The notes: generated from the sequence alone by a model not told the origin. A DNA stretch of 64,000 nt from Roseospira goensis (GCF_014197795.1 NZ_JACIGI010000008.1:1-64000); one strand, 5' to 3'. Shown: positions 48,384 to 57,225, counted from the first letter of the stretch. Program-made: numbers and translations.

Positions 48384-48543
48384 GCGGACACACGGAAGGG
48401 GCGTGCCGGCGGTCGCCGATCCGCCGCTGCTATACATGGCCTGTGCGGCCGCGTGTTCAAGCGGCCGGGGTGGTCCTGACCTTTCCGGGCCGGTCCGGGC
48501 ACGCCACACTGCATCGGGGATCCGGCAACGGGGAGGATGCGGG

Positions 48544-49404
48544 ATGGTGGGCCACCAGGGCCCGACGCGGCGCGCCTGTCTTGGCCTTGGTGTGGAGCTG
48601 GGCCTTGGTGTGGGCCTGCTCGCGGCGGGTGTCTTGGCGCGGCCCGCGCCGGCTGGGGGCGCACCGGCCGACGGCCTGACCGAAGCCGTGGCGGGACGGG
48701 TGCGGGCGGTGACCGGGGACGGCCACCTGGTGCTGGAGGATGGCCGGCGGGTGCGCCTTGCCGGCGTGCGGCTGCCGCACCCGTCGGATCTGCCGCCCGG
48801 GGCCTCCCCGGACGAGCGCGCGCGCGTGCGGCGGTACGCGGCGGCGGCGCTGGCCGTGCTGCGCCGGGAGGCGACCGGACACCGGGTGACGCCGTGGACG
48901 CCGGAGGTGGAGCGCGATCGCTACGGGCGGGTCCTGGCCCAGGTGACGCGCACGCCCGGGGGAGCCTGGATCCAGGCCCGCCTGATCGCCGCCGGTCTGG
49001 CCCGGGTCGCCACCATGCCGGGCGCGGCCGCGGGGGCGGCCCCGCTGCTGCGCGCGGAGGCGGCGGCGCGCCTGGTCGGACGCGGGCTGTGGGCCGATCC
49101 GCTCTATGCGCCGCGCGCGCCGGGCCAGACCTGGCCGTGGCTGGGCACCTTCCAGATCGTGCGCGGCACCGTCGTGGATGCCGCGCAGGTGCGCTCGCGG
49201 GTCTATCTCAACTTCGGCCCCGACTGGCGCCGCGACTTCACCATCCGGGTCGAGCGCCCACGCACCGCCGGCTTCGACAGCGCCGCCCTGCTCGACCTGC
49301 GGCGGCAGTACGTCCAGGTTCGCGGCTGGCTGTTCGCGCGCAACGGACCGATGATCGCGCTCGACCACCCGGCGGCGCTGGAGACCCGGGTCACTCTGGG
49401 GTGA
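48544..49404 (+). CDS. Secreted thermonuclease-family (SNc-like) protein
   Basis: A 286-residue protein. A signal-peptide-like N-terminus (GVELGLGVGLLAAGVLARP) precedes a staphylococcal-nuclease-like OB domain, VRAVTGDGHLVLEDGRRVRL then AGVRLP, with ERDRYGRVLAQV and GRGLWADPLY as family landmarks. A second, beta-rich C-terminal region contains YLNFGPDWRRDFTI, often found in Rhodospirillales thermonuclease-like proteins. Not all catalytic residues of the nuclease can be assigned, so activity is uncertain. GGGGAGG precedes ATG 48544. The 3' end overlaps the convergent kinase-like gene by 14 bp. Confidence 0.78.
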   Translation: MVGHQGPTRRACLGLGVELGLGVGLLAAGVLARPAPAGGAPADGLTEAVAGRVRAVTGDGHLVLEDGRRVRLAGVRLPHPSDLPPGASPDERARVRRYAAAALAVLRREATGHRVTPWTPEVERDRYGRVLAQVTRTPGGAWIQARLIAAGLARVATMPGAAAGAAPLLRAEAAARLVGRGLWADPLYAPRAPGQTWPWLGTFQIVRGTVVDAAQVRSRVYLNFGPDWRRDFTIRVERPRTAGFDSAALLDLRRQYVQVRGWLFARNGPMIALDHPAALETRVTLG

Positions 49405-51340
49405 CGGCCGCGCCCTCGGGGGCCGCCGCGGGCAGTGTCACGGTGACGGCCACGCCGGTGTCGGCCTCGTCCACCGCGATGTGCAGCGCCCGGCCGAGAC
49501 CGGCCCGCGCCAGGCCGTCGGCCAGCAGCAGCGCGGCGGCGTCGGGGGCGGTTCGCAGGGCACGGGCCAGGCCGGCCGGATCGGTCGCGGGGCGGGCCTC
49601 GGCCAGCAGGGTGCGGGCCTCGGGCGTTGGCGCCGGGCCGTCGTCGGCCAGCGACAGGGTGAGGGTGTTCTCCGCCGCCTGCGCCGCGTAGACGGCCAGC
49701 GCGACCGCCGGGCGATCCGCCGTCTCCGCCGGCGCGGCCTCGGCCCGCAGGGCCACCGCCTCGACCGTGTAGGCGACGATCGCGGCCACCGTCGCCGGGT
49801 CGGCGTCGCAGCGCAGCGCCGCCGGACAGGACAGCGACAGATGCAGGTGGGCGTCGTGCAGGCGCGGGTCCAGGCCGGTCAGCACCTCTTCGAGCAGCGG
49901 GGCGAGCGCAATCGGGGGCGGGGCGGATGTTCCGCCAAGGCTGTGCAGGGCGGCGAGCAGCGCTTCGGCTTCCGCCAGGCCGTCGGTGACGTCGGCGCAG
50001 GCGGCCCCGATCCGGTGGGCGGCCCGGGTGGCGCGGGCGTCGCCGCCGGCGGCGCGGGTGGTCCCGTCGGCCGGTGCCAGGACCGCGGCCTCCTGGTGGG
50101 CCAGCTCGGCGCTGCGGCGGGCGCGCGCCAGGGCGGCGTCGAGCGCCGCCGCCAGCCCCGGCACGGTGCGGCCCGCCGCCGCCTCGGCGGCCGCGCCGAG
50201 CAGCGCGGAGGCCAGCGTGCCGGCGTCACGGCGCGCGTCGGCGGCCCCCTGTTCGGCGTCGGCGGCGCGGGCGCGGTCGGCCTCGGACGCCGACAGGGCG
50301 CGGTCCAGGGCCGCGACCGCGACGCTCTCGTCCCAACTCGCGCGCCGTCGGGCGAAGCCCAGCGCCGCGGCCCGCCGGCCCAGCCGCCCCAGCGGTCCGG
50401 CGTGACCGTGCGCGGCCAGCAGCACCGTGGCCAGACCGATCGAGACCACCCCCAGCAGCGCCGCCACCAGGGCCGCCGTGAGCCGGGCGCGGTCGGCGGC
50501 GAGGCCGGCATGGGTGGCGGCCAGGCGGGCGTCGGCGGCGGCCAGGGCGCCGTCGGCGGCCTCGGCCAGCGCCCGGTCTGCGGTGCGCCACAGCACGTCC
50601 AGCCCGGCGCGTTCGGTGAGGGCGGCGCGCCGGCCCGCCGGGACCTCCAGCGCGTCGGCGATGGCGGCGTGTACACTGGCGCCGGAGCCCAGCCGCGTGG
50701 CCGGGTCCAGGCCGAGCGGCAGCCCGGGCAGGGCGATGGCCTCGGCCGCCAGTTGGCGGGCCCGCCGCTCCAGGAACGGCAGCGCGGCCCCCTGCGCCCG
50801 GCTGGCGGTCCGCAGGACGTCGAGCAGCGCGCCCAGGCGGCGGGCGCGCGGGGTGGCGGAGTCGTCGTCCGGTCCGGCGGCGAACCGCTCCAGGGCGGCG
50901 AGGCGGTCCGAGATCACCACCGGCCACGGTTCGCGCTCCGACCGGCGCGTCGCCAGGCGCTCGACGGCGGATCGGGCCTCGTCCAGGGCGGTCCCGACCG
51001 CCTCCGGCGCCAGCACGCGCCAGGCGGGATCGGCCGCCAGGACGCCCAGCCGATCGGCGGCGGTATCGCGGGCCTCGGCGCCGGCGGCGCCGGCGGGGGC
51101 GTAGCGGATCTGGCGGGCGAGGCCGCGCAGGCCCTCGATGGCCCGGGCGACGGCGGCGAGCGCGCGCGCATCCTCGCGCGCCGTCTCCAGCGCGGCGGCA
51201 TCGGTCTGCATCCCGGTCAGCCGCCAGGTCACCAGACCGGCCGGGGCCGCCAGCAGCAGGGCCGCCGCAATCGCCAGGACCGCCAGGCCCAGGCCCGGCC
51301 GGGGGGAGGGCGCGCCCCGGGCGTCGCTGGCGCGGGTCAT
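49391..51340 (-). CDS. Histidine-kinase-like membrane protein with eroded catalytic boxes
   Basis: A 649-residue, extremely Ala-rich protein. One membrane segment near residues 20-38 and another near 280-300 flank a periplasmic helical region of about 240 residues. The cytoplasmic part resembles a DHp/HATPase module: LLEEVLTGLDPRLHDAHLHL, then CDADPATVAAIVAYTVEAVA at the N-box position, then LSLADDGPAP at the D-x-G position. The N-box Asn, the glycine-rich lid and a convincing H-box are not seen. It may be a signalling pseudokinase. Its ATG overlaps the upstream stop as ATGA (51337-51340), so it is translationally coupled to the solute-binding protein. Confidence 0.7.
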   Translation of the reverse strand: MTRASDARGAPSPRPGLGLAVLAIAAALLLAAPAGLVTWRLTGMQTDAAALETAREDARALAAVARAIEGLRGLARQIRYAPAGAAGAEARDTAADRLGVLAADPAWRVLAPEAVGTALDEARSAVERLATRRSEREPWPVVISDRLAALERFAAGPDDDSATPRARRLGALLDVLRTASRAQGAALPFLERRARQLAAEAIALPGLPLGLDPATRLGSGASVHAAIADALEVPAGRRAALTERAGLDVLWRTADRALAEAADGALAAADARLAATHAGLAADRARLTAALVAALLGVVSIGLATVLLAAHGHAGPLGRLGRRAAALGFARRRASWDESVAVAALDRALSASEADRARAADAEQGAADARRDAGTLASALLGAAAEAAAGRTVPGLAAALDAALARARRSAELAHQEAAVLAPADGTTRAAGGDARATRAAHRIGAACADVTDGLAEAEALLAALHSLGGTSAPPPIALAPLLEEVLTGLDPRLHDAHLHLSLSCPAALRCDADPATVAAIVAYTVEAVALRAEAAPAETADRPAVALAVYAAQAAENTLTLSLADDGPAPTPEARTLLAEARPATDPAGLARALRTAPDAAALLLADGLARAGLGRALHIAVDEADTGVAVTVTLPAAAPEGAAVTPE

Positions 51341-52284
51341 CGTCCACGCTCCGCCGCCGTCCCGCGCGCGGGCGGGGCGGAGACGGTCAGGCGCGGCACG
51401 GCCGCCACCGGATCGGGGCTGCGGCCCACCAGGGCGTGCAGGCGCCCGCTGTTGCGGAGCGCGGCCAGGGCATCGTCGACGGCGGTTGCCAGCGCGGCGT
51501 CGCCGGCCGCCATGGCCAACGCGACCGGACCGCCGGCCCCGGCGTCGCTGCGCGGCGCGCCGAGCGGGATCAGGCGCCCGGCGTCGGGGGCGTCCATCGC
51601 CGTCAGCGCGATCGCCAGCGGCAGCAGGGCGGCATCGGCTTCGCCGCGGCGCAGGGCCGCGACCACCTCGTCGTGCCGTTCGGCCAGCACCAGCGAGGCC
51701 TCCGCTGGGGCCAGTCCGCGCAGCGCGGCGGCCTGGTCCGACCCGGAGGCGGCGGCGACCACCCGCCCCCGCAGGCCGGCGAAGCCGCGGTCGGCCGTCT
51801 CCGGCCAGGAGTCGGCCCGGCCGACCAGCAGCGAGGCGGTGCGCGCATGCGGCTGCGCGAACCGCACCCGGTGGGTGCGCTCGGGGGTCTGGGCCAGTTC
51901 GGCGGCGACCATGTCGACCGCGCCGGTCTCCAGGCTGTCCAACAGCCGCTCGGGCGGGGTCAGGGCGAAGCGGCAGTCGACGGCGAGGCGATCGCAGACC
52001 GCCCGCGCGACCTCCACATGCACGCCGGCGAGCCGGCCGGCAGCGTCGGTGCCCGACAGGGGCAGGGCGCCCTCGACGGTCGCGACCGTCAGCGTTCGCG
52101 CGGCCGGCAGCGTCGCGGCCGGCGCTGCGGCCGGGGTGACGGGCAGCGCCGCGCGGACGCCCATGGTGATGGCGCCGGCCAGCACCGCGCACAGCCCGAC
52201 CGCCGGCGCCCAGGTCAGCACGCGGCGACGACGGCGGGGACGGACGGGCGACGGTCCGGGTGCGGCGGCTCTACTCGGTTTCAC
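51337..52284 (-). CDS. Membrane-anchored amino-acid-type solute-binding protein
   Basis: About 315 residues. An Arg-rich start (RPRRRRR) and a hydrophobic segment (VLTWAPAVGLCAVLAGAITM) look like a signal anchor. A family-3 substrate-binding fold follows: ARTLTVATVEGALPLSG, GVHVEVARAVCDRLAVDCRF and a MVAAELAQTPERTHRVRFAQ central motif. No ABC permease or ATPase is adjacent. Instead it overlaps a kinase-like gene, which suggests a sensory input module, not transport. The start is uncertain: GTG 52284 is used here and TTG 52317 is possible; either overlaps the preceding gene. Confidence 0.7.
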   Translation of the reverse strand: MKPSRAAAPGPSPVRPRRRRRVLTWAPAVGLCAVLAGAITMGVRAALPVTPAAAPAATLPAARTLTVATVEGALPLSGTDAAGRLAGVHVEVARAVCDRLAVDCRFALTPPERLLDSLETGAVDMVAAELAQTPERTHRVRFAQPHARTASLLVGRADSWPETADRGFAGLRGRVVAAASGSDQAAALRGLAPAEASLVLAERHDEVVAALRRGEADAALLPLAIALTAMDAPDAGRLIPLGAPRSDAGAGGPVALAMAAGDAALATAVDDALAALRNSGRLHALVGRSPDPVAAVPRLTVSAPPARGTAAERGR

Positions 52285-52726
52285 GACTGTAAATGTAGAG
52301 ACTGCCAGAGTCCTCAAGGATGCCGAAATAGTCGAGCTTGTGGAAGCGGTTGCCGGTCGGCTGGTCGCCGGCCCAGATCACCGGGACCTCCCACAACTCC
52401 TGTTCCCCGGCCCCGATGACGTAGAACGAGATGGCGGTGCCGGAGATCGCCACCGGGTGATAGATCGCGCCGGTCTTGGGATCAAGGGTCGGCTTGCCCA
52501 GGCGCAGTTCCGGGATGTGATGGATGCGCCAATTGCCCATGCGGATGCTGGTGCCGGCGGCCGCGCCCAGCTCGCCGGGGCCGGAGTCGGTGGCGGGCGG
52601 CGCGCCGGCGGCGGCCGCCGTCTCCGAATCCTGGGCTTGGGCGGCCGGCGCCAGCAGGCCGGCGGTGAGCAGCATCGCGGCGAGTGCCGCCGCATGGCGC
52701 CGGAGTGCCGTGTTGGGACAGGCCAT
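52271..52726 (-). CDS. Small secreted protein, first gene of the sensory operon
   Basis: A 151-residue protein with a clear Sec signal peptide (AAALAAMLLTAGLLAPAAQA, cleavage about residue 31). The mature part includes RIHHIPELRLGKPTLDPKTG and SFYVIGAGEQELWEVPVIWA. It ends SGSLYIYSRETE. No family recognised. ATG 52726 has AAAGGAG about ten bases upstream. Its 3' end overlaps the start of the solute-binding protein gene, so all three minus-strand genes appear to be one operon. Confidence 0.7.
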   Translation of the reverse strand: MACPNTALRRHAAALAAMLLTAGLLAPAAQAQDSETAAAAGAPPATDSGPGELGAAAGTSIRMGNWRIHHIPELRLGKPTLDPKTGAIYHPVAISGTAISFYVIGAGEQELWEVPVIWAGDQPTGNRFHKLDYFGILEDSGSLYIYSRETE

Positions 52727-53083
52727 CGGACGACGGCTCCTTTGCGGGCCGGCGCGGGGGCGCGCCGAGGGGAACGATCGGGGGTGGTGCGCGCATCCTA
52801 GAGCCGATCGCTCGAAATTGGAACCGGCGAGTGGCCACGCGGGCGCGCGAAGAACGGTTCTAAACATTTGATTCCAGAGCTGATTCACGCGACACAGGGG
52901 GTGACGGGCGATGGCGTGGGGCGCGATCCGCGCGCGCCCCGTCGCGCCGCCGGTACCAGCGTGCCGCAGGGTGATGCCGGCGGCCCGGCAGCGCACGGCA
53001 TTGACACGGCCCGGTGCGCCGGGAAGGGTTGCGATGCGCGCAGGTTTGCCCGCGCTCCCTGTTTCCGCCGAGGCCCCGCCGCC
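52727..53083. other. Divergent gap with a degenerate dispersed-repeat relic
   Basis: 357 bp between a secreted-protein gene (minus) and the glutamine-synthetase-like gene (plus). At 52800-52889 it contains arm segments of the dispersed hairpin family (AGAGCCGAT with TCGAAATTGGAACCG, and AGAGCTGATTCACG), but no longer in a pairing arrangement. The frame from 52868 is open into the following gene but lacks coding character before 53084. Confidence 0.5.
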
Positions 53084-54493
53084 ATGCCGCCAACCGCGTC
53101 GTCCGATCCGCCCGCCGACCCCCCGCCCGCCATCGCCGACGGTGCCGCGCTGGCCGAGTTCCGCGCCTTCCTCGACCGCCATCCGGACATCGCCCACGTC
53201 GACGGCCTGTTCTTCGACCTGTGCTGCGTGGTGCGCGGCAAGCGCTACCCGATCGCGGACGCCGGCAAGCTGTTCGTCGAGGGCATGCAGATCCCCGAAT
53301 CCATCGCCCTGCTGGATGTGACCGGGGACTGCAACGACCCGCTCGGCCGCGGGTTCTCGGACGGCGACCCCGACTGCATCGCGGTGCCGATCCCGGGCAC
53401 GCTGGCCCCGGTCCCGTGGGGCGACGTGCCGAGCGCCCAGGTGCTGCTGACCCTGGTGACCCAGGAGGGCGCGCCGGCGATGGTCGATCCGCGCCACATC
53501 CTGGACCGCGTGGTGCGGCGGCTGGCGGCGGACGGCCTGACCGCGACCGTGGCGGTGGAGCTGGAGTTCTTCCTCGTCGACCCGGAGCGCGGCCCCGGCG
53601 GGGCGCCGCGGCCGCCGCTGTCGCCGGTGACCGGCCGGCGCGACCTGCGCACCCAGGTCTACGGCATGGCCGACCTGGACGACTTCCAGCTTTTCCTGCG
53701 GGCGGTCGAGAGCGCCTGCCTGGTGCAGGGCGTGCCCGCTTTCACCGCCAGTTCGGAGTTCGCGCCGGGGCAGTTCGAGATCAACCTGAAGCACGTGGGC
53801 AGCGCCCTGCAGGCGGCGGATCACGCCCTGCTGCTGCGTCGGGTGGTGGAGTGGGTGGCGGAGCGGCACGGCTTCGAGGCGACGTTCATGTCAAAGCCGT
53901 ACCCGGACCAGGCCGGCAACGGCATGCACATTCACATGAGCCTGATGGACGCCGACGGCCGCAACCTGTTCGACGACGGCGGCGCGGCCGGATCGGACCT
54001 GATGCGCCATGCCATTGCCGGCCTGCAGGCGGCGATGGCCGAGAGCATGGCGGTGTTCGCGCCCCACGCCAACGCCTACCGCCGGTTCGCGCCGAACCTC
54101 TACGTTCCGGTCAACCCGACCTGGGGCTACAATAATAGATCGGTGGCGTTCCGGGTGCCGGCCTCGGGCGGCGCGGCGCGCCGCATCGAGCATCGGGTGC
54201 CGGGCGCGGATGCCAACCCCTATCTCGTGTTGGCCGCCATCCTGGCCGCCGCCCACCACGGCATCGCCGCCCGCCTGGACCCGGGGGAACCGGTCACCGG
54301 CAACGCCTGCGAGACCGTCGACGCGACCCTGCCATGGACATGGCGCCGGGCGCTGGAGGCGCTGGGCACCGGCACCATTCTGCGCCGCTATCTGGGCGGC
54401 GAGTACCTGGACCTCTACAAGGCCACCAAGTGGATCGAGATGGAGAAGTTCCAGGCCGTGATCGCCCCGCACGAGTACGACTGGTACCTGTGA
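53084..54493 (+). CDS. Glutamine synthetase family (gamma-glutamylpolyamine-type) ligase
   Basis: A 469-residue ATP-dependent glutamate-amine ligase. The GS active-site pattern is seen as VAVELEFFLVD, ASSEFAPGQFEINLKHV, GNGMHIHMSLMD and RIEHRVPGADANPYLVLAAI. Length and the RIEHR form fit the PuuA/GlnT-like branch that glutamylates amines, not ammonia-assimilating GlnA. No pathway partner lies nearby and the amine is unknown. It begins after a Pro-rich 20-residue stretch; ATG 53084 is chosen, with weak ribosome-binding signal. It is convergent with phaR, stops 30 bp apart. Confidence 0.85.
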   Translation: MPPTASSDPPADPPPAIADGAALAEFRAFLDRHPDIAHVDGLFFDLCCVVRGKRYPIADAGKLFVEGMQIPESIALLDVTGDCNDPLGRGFSDGDPDCIAVPIPGTLAPVPWGDVPSAQVLLTLVTQEGAPAMVDPRHILDRVVRRLAADGLTATVAVELEFFLVDPERGPGGAPRPPLSPVTGRRDLRTQVYGMADLDDFQLFLRAVESACLVQGVPAFTASSEFAPGQFEINLKHVGSALQAADHALLLRRVVEWVAERHGFEATFMSKPYPDQAGNGMHIHMSLMDADGRNLFDDGGAAGSDLMRHAIAGLQAAMAESMAVFAPHANAYRRFAPNLYVPVNPTWGYNNRSVAFRVPASGGAARRIEHRVPGADANPYLVLAAILAAAHHGIAARLDPGEPVTGNACETVDATLPWTWRRALEALGTGTILRRYLGGEYLDLYKATKWIEMEKFQAVIAPHEYDWYL

Positions 54494-54523
54494 CGGCAGG
54501 GAGGCGGGGCGCCGGACGTCGGC

Positions 54524-55327
54524 TCAGTCCGTCTTGCCGGTGTCGGCCTGCGAGGGCGCGGCCGCCGTCTCCTGAGCGGTCTCCTTGGCCGTCTCCTTGG
54601 CTGTGTCGGCGGCGGGGCTGGCCTCGCCGTCCTGGCTCACCTTCGGCGCCGGGGCCTCGCGCTCGGCCATCAGGTGGTCGAGCTTGCGTTGCATCTCGGC
54701 CAGCTGCGCCTTCATGGCCTGCACGTCCTCGTGGCCGGGGGCGCTGGAGTGGGCGCGCTCGCTGCCTGTCCCGCTGCCCTTGGCGCCGTCCTGGGAGCCG
54801 GGCACGGGGGGGAAGCCGGTCATCATGTTGGGCATGTTGGGCGCGTCGAAGGGAGCGAACATCTTCATGGCGCTCTCGAAGAAGGCCATGTTCTGCTTGT
54901 TCAGCTCTTCCATGTTCTGGACCGGAAACAGGCCGTCGAGCGCGTTCTGCATCACCTGGCGCATCTTCTCCTGGTTGCGGGCGAAGGCCTGCATGGAGTG
55001 TTCCAGGTACTGCGGCACCACGCCGCCGAGGGAGTCGCCGTAGAAGCTGATGACGTTGCGCAGGAAGCTGATCGGCAGCATGTTCTGGCCGTTCTTGCTT
55101 TCCTCCTCGACGATGATCTGGGTCAGCACCGACCGCGTGATGTCCTCGCCGGTCTTGGCGTCGTAGACGACGAAGTCAGTCTGATCCTTCACCATCTGAC
55201 TCAGCAGGTCGAGTGTTACATAGCTGCTGGTCGCCGTGTTGTACAGCCGGCGGTTGGCGTACTTCTTGATGATGATCGGCTCGTTCTCGCCTCGCTTCGT
55301 CCGTCCCGCGCCTGCCTTTTCGGTCAT
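54524..55327 (-). CDS. phaR: Polyhydroxyalkanoate synthesis repressor PhaR
   Basis: A 267-residue protein. The PHB/PHA DNA-binding domain opens the protein: IIIKKYANRRLYNTATSSYV then TLDLLSQMVKDQTDFVVYDA. The accumulation-regulator repeats follow (ITRSVLTQIIVEEESKNGQN). The C-terminal 90 residues are Met/Ala/Glu-rich with a coiled coil and a low-complexity KETAKETAQETA tail. PhaR represses phasin and its own gene until PHB granules titrate it. ATG 55327 is chosen over GTG 55381. It is divergent from the synthase genes, so the 297-bp gap may contain its operator. Confidence 0.93.
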   Translation of the reverse strand: MTEKAGAGRTKRGENEPIIIKKYANRRLYNTATSSYVTLDLLSQMVKDQTDFVVYDAKTGEDITRSVLTQIIVEEESKNGQNMLPISFLRNVISFYGDSLGGVVPQYLEHSMQAFARNQEKMRQVMQNALDGLFPVQNMEELNKQNMAFFESAMKMFAPFDAPNMPNMMTGFPPVPGSQDGAKGSGTGSERAHSSAPGHEDVQAMKAQLAEMQRKLDHLMAEREAPAPKVSQDGEASPAADTAKETAKETAQETAAAPSQADTGKTD

Positions 55328-55584
55328 GCTGCCGCGTCCCCTCGCCGTGTGCTCCACCCGATTGCCGTCGTCGTCCGCCACCCGGGTTCTCGCGCCGTCC
55401 CCCGCGCCGTCCGTGTGGCCCGACCTTGATCCGATGGCGGAAAATTCCGCCTATCGTATACCCTACGCAGTCTCCGGTTTCACGCGCGGCATTGCAACAG
55501 GATTGTGCAGGCGCGGGCACGCACCGCGGCAGACCGCATCCGGGCGCCGCCACCATCGCCTCGGCGTGCTCGGCCGCCCCGGCG

Positions 55585-55614
55585 CGTGACAGGCGGTCCG
55601 GGGGGCGCGTATAG
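55585..55614 (+). promoter_or_regulatory. Sigma-70-like promoter of the PHA synthase operon
   Basis: -35 GTGACA (55585-55590), 18-bp spacer, -10 TATAGT (55609-55614); each hexamer matches consensus at five of six positions. The start codon at 55625 is only ten bases after the -10, so the predicted transcript would have a leader of about 0-5 nt. No ribosome-binding site precedes that ATG, consistent with leaderless initiation. Confidence 0.45.
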
Positions 55615-55624
55615 TAGCGTGGCC

Positions 55625-56077
55625 ATGACGGATCCGCCCGACCTGACCACGCTGGCGCGCCGATACCTGGATCTCTGGCAGGAACACTTGGGCACCATGG
55701 CCCGGGATCCGGCCGTGTCGGACGCACTCGCGCGCTCCTTTTCCCTCATGACCCAGGGGCTGGCCGACGCCGCGCGGGCGACGCCCGCCGCCGCCGCGCC
55801 CGCCACCGCGCCCGACGGGGAAGGCCATGCCCACAGCGAGCCGCCCGCGGAGCCGGGTCGGGAGCCCGCCGATGCCGCCGGCGACGGACCCGCCGAGTCC
55901 GGCGGGCACGGCCACGCGGGCCGGACCACGGCCGCTGGCCCTGCACCTGGCGACCCAGGGCCTGCTGATGATGAGTTGGCCAATCGGGTTGAGCGGCTGG
56001 AACAGCGCGTCGCCCTCCTCGAGGCCGCCCTCGGCGGGGTCCTCGCCGGGGTCGGACGCGGACGCGGCGACTCCTGA
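55625..56077 (+). CDS. Small PhaE/PhaR(class IV)-like PHA synthase subunit candidate
   Basis: A 150-residue protein. Residues 1-50 form a helical segment (RYLDLWQEHLGTMARDPAVS then DALARSFSLMTQGL). Residues 55-115 are low-complexity Ala/Pro/Gly/His. Residues 118-145 form a coiled coil (DDELANRVERLEQRVALLEA). This 'W-x-E-H helix, linker, terminal coiled coil' layout resembles the partner subunits of class III (PhaE) and class IV (PhaR subunit) PHA synthases, but it is short and diverged. Its overlap with the synthase-like gene downstream supports the idea. Recognition is structural, not by a strong motif. Confidence 0.5.
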   Translation: MTDPPDLTTLARRYLDLWQEHLGTMARDPAVSDALARSFSLMTQGLADAARATPAAAAPATAPDGEGHAHSEPPAEPGREPADAAGDGPAESGGHGHAGRTTAAGPAPGDPGPADDELANRVERLEQRVALLEAALGGVLAGVGRGRGDS

Positions 56078-57212
56078 GCCGGCCCCCCTGGCGGCCCTGC
56101 TGGCCGAGGTTCGGGCCGCCGGTATCGACCCACGGGCCTTCGCCGAGGCCGTCGACCGCGAGGCGCGGGACCGCCTGGGCGGGTTCCTGGATGGGGTCGA
56201 GCGGTACCGGCAGCACGCGCACCACCGTGCCGACCGCGACCCGCCGCCGGTATGGCGGCGTGGGGCCACGGTGCTGCGCGACTTCGCCGACACGGCGGGC
56301 GACGCCGACCGATGCGCCCGGGCGCGGGCGGGGCCGCCGGTGCTCCTGGTCCCCTCGCTCATCAACCGCGGTTACATCCTGAACCTGAGCCGGCAGCGCG
56401 CCTTCGCACCCTATCTGGCGTGGCGCGGTCTGCGGCCGATGCTGGTCGACTGGGGGGCGCCGGGGCCGGAGGAGCGCGGATTCACCCTGACCGACTACGT
56501 GGTGCGGCGGCTGGAGCCGGCCCTGGACGCCGTGCGCGCCAGGACCGGGCGGACGCCGGTCGTGCTGGGCTACTGCATGGGCGGGCTGCTGGCGCTCGCC
56601 CTGGCCCAGCGGCGCACGGCCGACCTTGCCGGTCTGGTGTTGCTGGCCACGCCCTGGGACTTCCATGCCGACCGGGCCGCGGCCCAGGGCCGGCTGGCGA
56701 CCGCGCTGGCGCCGTGGATCGACCCGGTGCTGGAGGTGCACGAGACGCTGCCGGTGGACCTGTTGCAGGCCGCCTTCGCCACCATCGACCCGCCGTCGAT
56801 CGGGCGCAAGTTCCGCGGCTTCGCCCGTCTCCCGGCGAAGGGCGCGGCCGCCCGCCACTTCGTCGCCATGGAGGATTGGCTCAACGACGGCGTGCCGCTG
56901 GCCGGCGCGGTGGCGCGGGAGACACTGCGCGGCTGGTACGGCGCCAACACCACCGCGCGCGGGCAATGGTGTATCGCCGGCCAGCCGGTGCGGCCCGAAT
57001 CGGTGACCCTGCCGGCCCTGGTGGTGGTGCCGCAGCGCGACCGCATCGTGCCCAGTGGATCGGCGCGGGCGCTGGCGGCGGCGCTGCCGGCGGCGGAGGT
57101 GCGCGAGCCGCCGCTCGGGCACGTCGGCATGATCACCGGCCGGCGGGCGGTGGCACAGGTGCATGATCCTCTCGTGCGATGGGTCTTGCGGACCGCCCGG
57201 GCAAAGGCTTAG
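55968..57212 (+). CDS. PhaC-like poly(3-hydroxyalkanoate) synthase (class III/IV-like)
   Basis: About 414 residues, alpha/beta hydrolase fold. The lipase-like box contains Cys203 in LGYCMGGLLA, the G-x-C-x-G signature of PHA synthases. A later Asp sits in VVVPQRDRIVPSGSA and the histidine in GHVGMITG. The preceding VLLVPSLINRGYILNL and PMLVDWGAPG strands match the family. It polymerises 3-hydroxyacyl-CoA. The start is uncertain: ATG 55968 lies within the upstream gene and the conserved part begins near 56100. No phaB reductase is present. The thiolase follows after 200 bp. Confidence 0.8.
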   Translation: MMSWPIGLSGWNSASPSSRPPSAGSSPGSDADAATPEPAPLAALLAEVRAAGIDPRAFAEAVDREARDRLGGFLDGVERYRQHAHHRADRDPPPVWRRGATVLRDFADTAGDADRCARARAGPPVLLVPSLINRGYILNLSRQRAFAPYLAWRGLRPMLVDWGAPGPEERGFTLTDYVVRRLEPALDAVRARTGRTPVVLGYCMGGLLALALAQRRTADLAGLVLLATPWDFHADRAAAQGRLATALAPWIDPVLEVHETLPVDLLQAAFATIDPPSIGRKFRGFARLPAKGAAARHFVAMEDWLNDGVPLAGAVARETLRGWYGANTTARGQWCIAGQPVRPESVTLPALVVVPQRDRIVPSGSARALAAALPAAEVREPPLGHVGMITGRRAVAQVHDPLVRWVLRTARAKA

Positions 57213-57225
57213 GTGGAAGATACGG

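Noticed and set aside
47527-48543. Long N-terminal extension of the thermonuclease-like gene
   Set aside because: The frame before 48544 is antisense to the dienelactone hydrolase; ATG 48544 has GGGGAGG upstream.
49481-52801. 1106-residue plus-strand open frame
   Set aside because: Antisense shadow of the kinase-like and binding-protein genes. It has no domain and no ribosome-binding site.
52868-53083. N-terminal extension of the glutamine-synthetase-like protein
   Set aside because: It contains degenerate dispersed-repeat sequence and Arg/Gly-rich shadow text; the conserved protein begins after 53084.
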